DNA of 64,000 nucleotides, from positions 21,988,058-22,052,057 of the forward strand of contig NC_051074.1 in assembly GCF_004664715.2 (NCBI RefSeq), in the 5' to 3' direction. The notes below the pieces were generated by a model. The model was not told where the DNA came from, did not search any database, and worked only from the letters and a program-made list of their open reading frames with translations. The DNA comes from Peromyscus leucopus (Eukaryota; Chordata; Mammalia; Rodentia; Cricetidae). Shown here in pieces: positions 61,367 to 64,000 of this stretch. Both the position numbers and the translations under genes were made by a program. Positions within the stretch are counted from its first letter, which is position 1; every line of letters starts with the position of its first letter.

Positions 61367-62589
61367 ATGACCACCCTGCACATGGCCTGAGACTCCTATA
61401 AAAAGAACCCGAAAATCAATACATGTTCCTATTTACCATTGCCCAGGGGCATTTGGCTTTGGGAAACTGGCCTATCATTGCCTCACAGGCACCCACTACC
61501 AGAAATGTAATAGAGAACATAGAGCATGATCTCTAGTTATTATGTAAGATGGTGACCCTGGGTAAACTACACCATCCTAATATAATTTGCCTGTTCCAGA
61601 TTCTTACAACAGCACAATATTTCTTTGTGTCTGAGAAAACCTGTTCCAATGAGTAACAGAGGAGGGCAGGCTGCAGGAGGAAGAGGCACAGAAAATATTC
61701 TGCAGATCATGTCAGCCATCAGGTATTGCCATGACCTGGACATCATCCAATGTGGCCTGAATTTTGAAAACATCCTTCTAGAAGAAGAGGGCAATGTGAA
61801 GCTGGCAGACTTTGTTATCTCCACCAGATATAGAGCTGGCACTGTACTGCAAGGGCAATGTGTTACCAAGACCTTCAATGCCCCAGAACTGGTACTGGGA
61901 GAGGGCTATGATGGGCAGAAAGCAGATGTGTGGAGTCTGGGTGTGTTGCTCTATTTTATCACTCCCAGATATCACTCCTACCCAGGAAGCACCCTGGTAG
62001 AGATCGAGGATAATATCATAAAACGGACTTATGACATTCCAGCTCTTGTCTCTGGGTCACTTGAAAACCTAAATCACTAAATGCTGGCAGTTGCCCCACA
62101 GAGGAGACCCTCCACTGAAGAACTTCAGCAACATCTATGGCTCATGAAATGGGAGAAAAACATCCCAAGAGACACATATTTATATCCCAATGTCCTAGAC
62201 ACACTGTGGTCTTGGGTTTAATGTCACTGCCCTCTTGTAATCCTTTGTAAATAGAAAATAAAATGAAATGATGGGGACATACCTAATTATCAAAGAGCAG
62301 TCACACAAGGATCTGGGATTTTTGCTTGGCTCCATAACCTCAGCCAATCCTTTGAACCGTGGATTTGCCTCTCCCCCATCATGAGTGCATCTCTCTATCT
62401 CTGGACTTCACCTAAAGTGAAGGCCAGTGAGCCCTCCTTTGGCCTCTTCCACACCCAGCCCTCACCACAGCACCTGCCTGTTGTGCCAACAGCACCAGGG
62501 CACAAGGTGGCTAGAAGTGCCGCCATGCCTGGATGTTGTCCCCAGAGGAAGGCCCCACTTGTGGCTAGGCCCCCTATCACATGCTTCGG
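61367..62589 (+). pseudogene. U23: Smok-like pseudogene, slot 5 (QCGLN type), cut by gap
   Basis: The open stretch 61625-62080 encodes the same 151-residue sequence as U8, including QCGLNFEN and APELVLGEGYDGQKADVW. One G is missing in the glycine-loop region (GCCCAGGGGCATTTGG against five G in U8). The C-terminal region is readable until 62589, where the N run starts. The 3' end, poly(A) signal and spacer are not available. Confidence 0.85.
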
Positions 62590-63089
62590 NNNNNNNNNNN
62601 NNNNNNNNNNNNNNNNNNNNNNNNNNNNNNNNNNNNNNNNNNNNNNNNNNNNNNNNNNNNNNNNNNNNNNNNNNNNNNNNNNNNNNNNNNNNNNNNNNNN
62701 NNNNNNNNNNNNNNNNNNNNNNNNNNNNNNNNNNNNNNNNNNNNNNNNNNNNNNNNNNNNNNNNNNNNNNNNNNNNNNNNNNNNNNNNNNNNNNNNNNNN
62801 NNNNNNNNNNNNNNNNNNNNNNNNNNNNNNNNNNNNNNNNNNNNNNNNNNNNNNNNNNNNNNNNNNNNNNNNNNNNNNNNNNNNNNNNNNNNNNNNNNNN
62901 NNNNNNNNNNNNNNNNNNNNNNNNNNNNNNNNNNNNNNNNNNNNNNNNNNNNNNNNNNNNNNNNNNNNNNNNNNNNNNNNNNNNNNNNNNNNNNNNNNNN
63001 NNNNNNNNNNNNNNNNNNNNNNNNNNNNNNNNNNNNNNNNNNNNNNNNNNNNNNNNNNNNNNNNNNNNNNNNNNNNNNNNNNNNNNNNN
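62590..63089. other. Assembly gap, 500 N
   Basis: Exactly 500 undetermined bases, probably a placeholder of arbitrary size. Sequence to the left is U23; sequence to the right is not array. Reading frames drawn across it have no meaning. Confidence 0.98.
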
Positions 63090-63760
63090 CTACAGAAAAG
63101 GCAAGAAACAAAACAAAAGTTGTTAGCATGAGATCTGATGGATACTTCAAACACACGGAAAGCTGTAAAATGACACAAGAAAAATCACTTCAGCCAATCC
63201 TCAAAGGGCATAGTGAACTGAAGAAATAGATGGTCCTTAAAAGAAAAAACACAAACTTGAAACAGTGTTCACCATGCTCCTCATCTGGGACATGGGATAA
63301 AACGTATTTAAGTGACCTCTCACCCCAGTCATAATGGCTAGTATCAAGAAAACCAAGGCCAGCAGATGCTGAGCAAGGTGCGGAGAAACGTGGATGCTTA
63401 CACACTGCTAGTGGGAACTGAAACTGGGGCAGCATGCTGGCTGCCAGCATGAAGTCCAAGAACAACTAATATAGGACAGCTGTCTAACCCATCAATGCAT
63501 GGCAGGAATGCTTACACACCCAGATTCATTGTTGCACCAACTCAGAAAAGGAACCAGCCAGGATGTCCACCAACACAAGAACGGGGAAAGAAACACATCA
63601 GTAGCTGTAAAGAAAATGAGATAAGCAGGAATGGGTAGACCTGGAGATCATTATGTTAAGTGAAATAAGCCATACTAAGAGATAAGTGCCAGGTTTTCTG
63701 TAATATGCAGAGGGTAAAATACAGATGTTTCTGTATTCTGTGTGTGAAAGTGACTCTGTG
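63090..63760 (+). mobile_element. LINE-1-like 3' sequence, old and broken
   Basis: Words typical of the end of L1 ORF2 and beyond occur in order: CTCACCCCAGTCATAATGGC, CAGCAGATGCTGAGCAAGG, GGAGAAACGTGGATGC, ACTGCTAGTGGGA and GGATGTCCACCAAC, then GACCTGGAGATCATTATGTT and AAGTGAAATAAGCC. Many gaps and stops show it is a decayed copy. Boundaries are uncertain and the left one is hidden in the gap. Confidence 0.7.
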
Positions 63761-63774
63761 TGTATGTGTGTGTA

Positions 63775-63824
<50 letters not shown>
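63755..63824 (+). repeat. (TG)n microsatellite
   Basis: An interrupted TG-rich lead (TGTGTGTATGTGTGTGTATGCG) is followed by an uninterrupted TG run at 63779-63824 (23 repeats). Confidence 0.95.
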
Positions 63825-63825
<1 letters not shown>

Positions 63826-64000
63826 CTTTGTGTCTATGCTTAGGGCATAAAGCAAGTGTGGACAAGTGTGAGGGGAAATGGAAGAAGAGATGCTGTGGAC
63901 AAGAGGCAGGACTCATAATATGTAATACATATGATACAAATTTGAAGGAGAAAATACTTGGTGATGGAAGGAAACTCACAAAGAGGCGTCAGAAGCAGCA
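63825..64000. other. Unassigned sequence after microsatellite
   Basis: No gene is visible. ATAATATGTAATACATATGA near 63915-63935 may belong to the same L1 3' end, but this is weak. Confidence 0.4.

Larger units (their letters stand above)
4684..62589 (+). repeat. Tandem array of ~2.6-kb Smok-like pseudogene units (U1-U23)
   Basis: The same blocks recur in the same order and orientation: inverted CCAAT (ATTGG), TATATAAGG, leader, kinase N-lobe, C-lobe, UBA-like/C-terminal region, AATAAA, spacer. ATTGG positions that mark unit starts are 6774, 9374, 11947, 14526, 17125, 19752, 22319, 24945, 27537, 30143, 32769, 35337, 37912, 40482, 43090, 45718, 48296, 50881, 53429, 56002, 58614 and 61177. Unit lengths are 2548-2628 bp. 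The roughly 1-kb spacers between each AATAAA-like site and the next ATTGG hold no recognisable gene. They begin near GAGGAATTGGGCATGCAGG and contain the constant words GGGAGGTTTGAGTCAAGATT and GTCAGTAAAAAGAAGTGAAAG. The array continues into the sequence gap, so the copy number is a minimum. Confidence 0.95.
50881..62589 (+). repeat. Higher-order repeat block 4 (U19-U23, cut by gap)
   Basis: The same five-slot order. Slot 5 (U23) is again the QCGLNFEN type seen in U8, 38,858 bp upstream (three block lengths). The block is interrupted by the N run, so its true end is unknown. Confidence 0.85.

Noticed and set aside
4684..62589. CRISPR-like or bacterial repeat array
   Set aside because: The units are 2.6 kb, carry eukaryotic promoter and poly(A) signals, and the flanks have spliced exons and rodent retroelements.
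62381..63229. Long open frames on both strands crossing the N run
   Set aside because: They are made of undetermined bases and join two unrelated sequences.
63598..63979. Histidine/threonine repeat proteins on the minus strand
   Set aside because: They are translations of the (TG)n microsatellite.

Overview
This window is mammalian nuclear DNA, most likely from a cricetid-type rodent. The evidence is GT-AG exons of a vertebrate helicase, B1-type SINE words, a rodent-type endogenous retrovirus LTR, a LINE-1 tail and a (TG)n microsatellite. There are no prokaryotic features, and I found no intact protein-coding gene. All homology calls are by eye, without database searches.

Layout. (1) 1-1977: the 3' end of a DDX11 (ChlR1) helicase-like gene on the + strand. 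It is broken by an in-frame stop, and one exon could not be found. (2) 1978-2850: unassigned flank. (3) About 2850-4371: the 3' part of an endogenous retrovirus, ending in a polypurine tract and a TG...CA LTR of about 484 bp. (4) 4372-62589: a head-to-tail array, all on the + strand, of a repeat of about 2.6 kb. Each repeat carries a TATA/inverted-CCAAT promoter, a broken copy of a sperm-motility-kinase (Smok)-like gene and a spacer of about 1 kb. I count 22 units with a promoter (called U2-U23) plus one internally deleted founder-like unit (U1). (5) 62590-63089: exactly 500 N, an assembly gap inside U23. (6) 63090-64000: LINE-1-like sequence and a (TG)n repeat, unrelated to the array.

The main result is that the array is nested. 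From 11947 onward the units fall into recurring types in a fixed order of five slots. The whole five-unit block repeats about every 12.97 kb: U4-U8, U9-U13, U14-U18 and U19-U23, the last cut by the gap. This is higher-order-repeat architecture, as in centromeric satellites, but built from a dead kinase gene with a promoter. Slot types share diagnostic substitutions, nonsense codons and poly(A)-signal changes. The blocks are mosaics of one another, which points to unequal exchange plus gene conversion.

Every alignable unit shares the same disabling changes: a frameshift after the hinge, a TAA in the C-lobe, and a frameshift with a stop in front of the C-terminal region. The VAIK lysine, the alpha-C glutamate and the catalytic-loop lysine are also replaced. 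The founder was therefore already inactive before amplification. Promoter spacing is nevertheless almost constant (47-48 bp between ATTGG and TATA in 21 of 22 units), so transcription as non-coding RNA is possible but untested. Several units (U3, U13, U14, U18-U20) carry many single-base losses in short homopolymers, which look like uncorrected long-read errors. Frame calls in those units should be treated with care.
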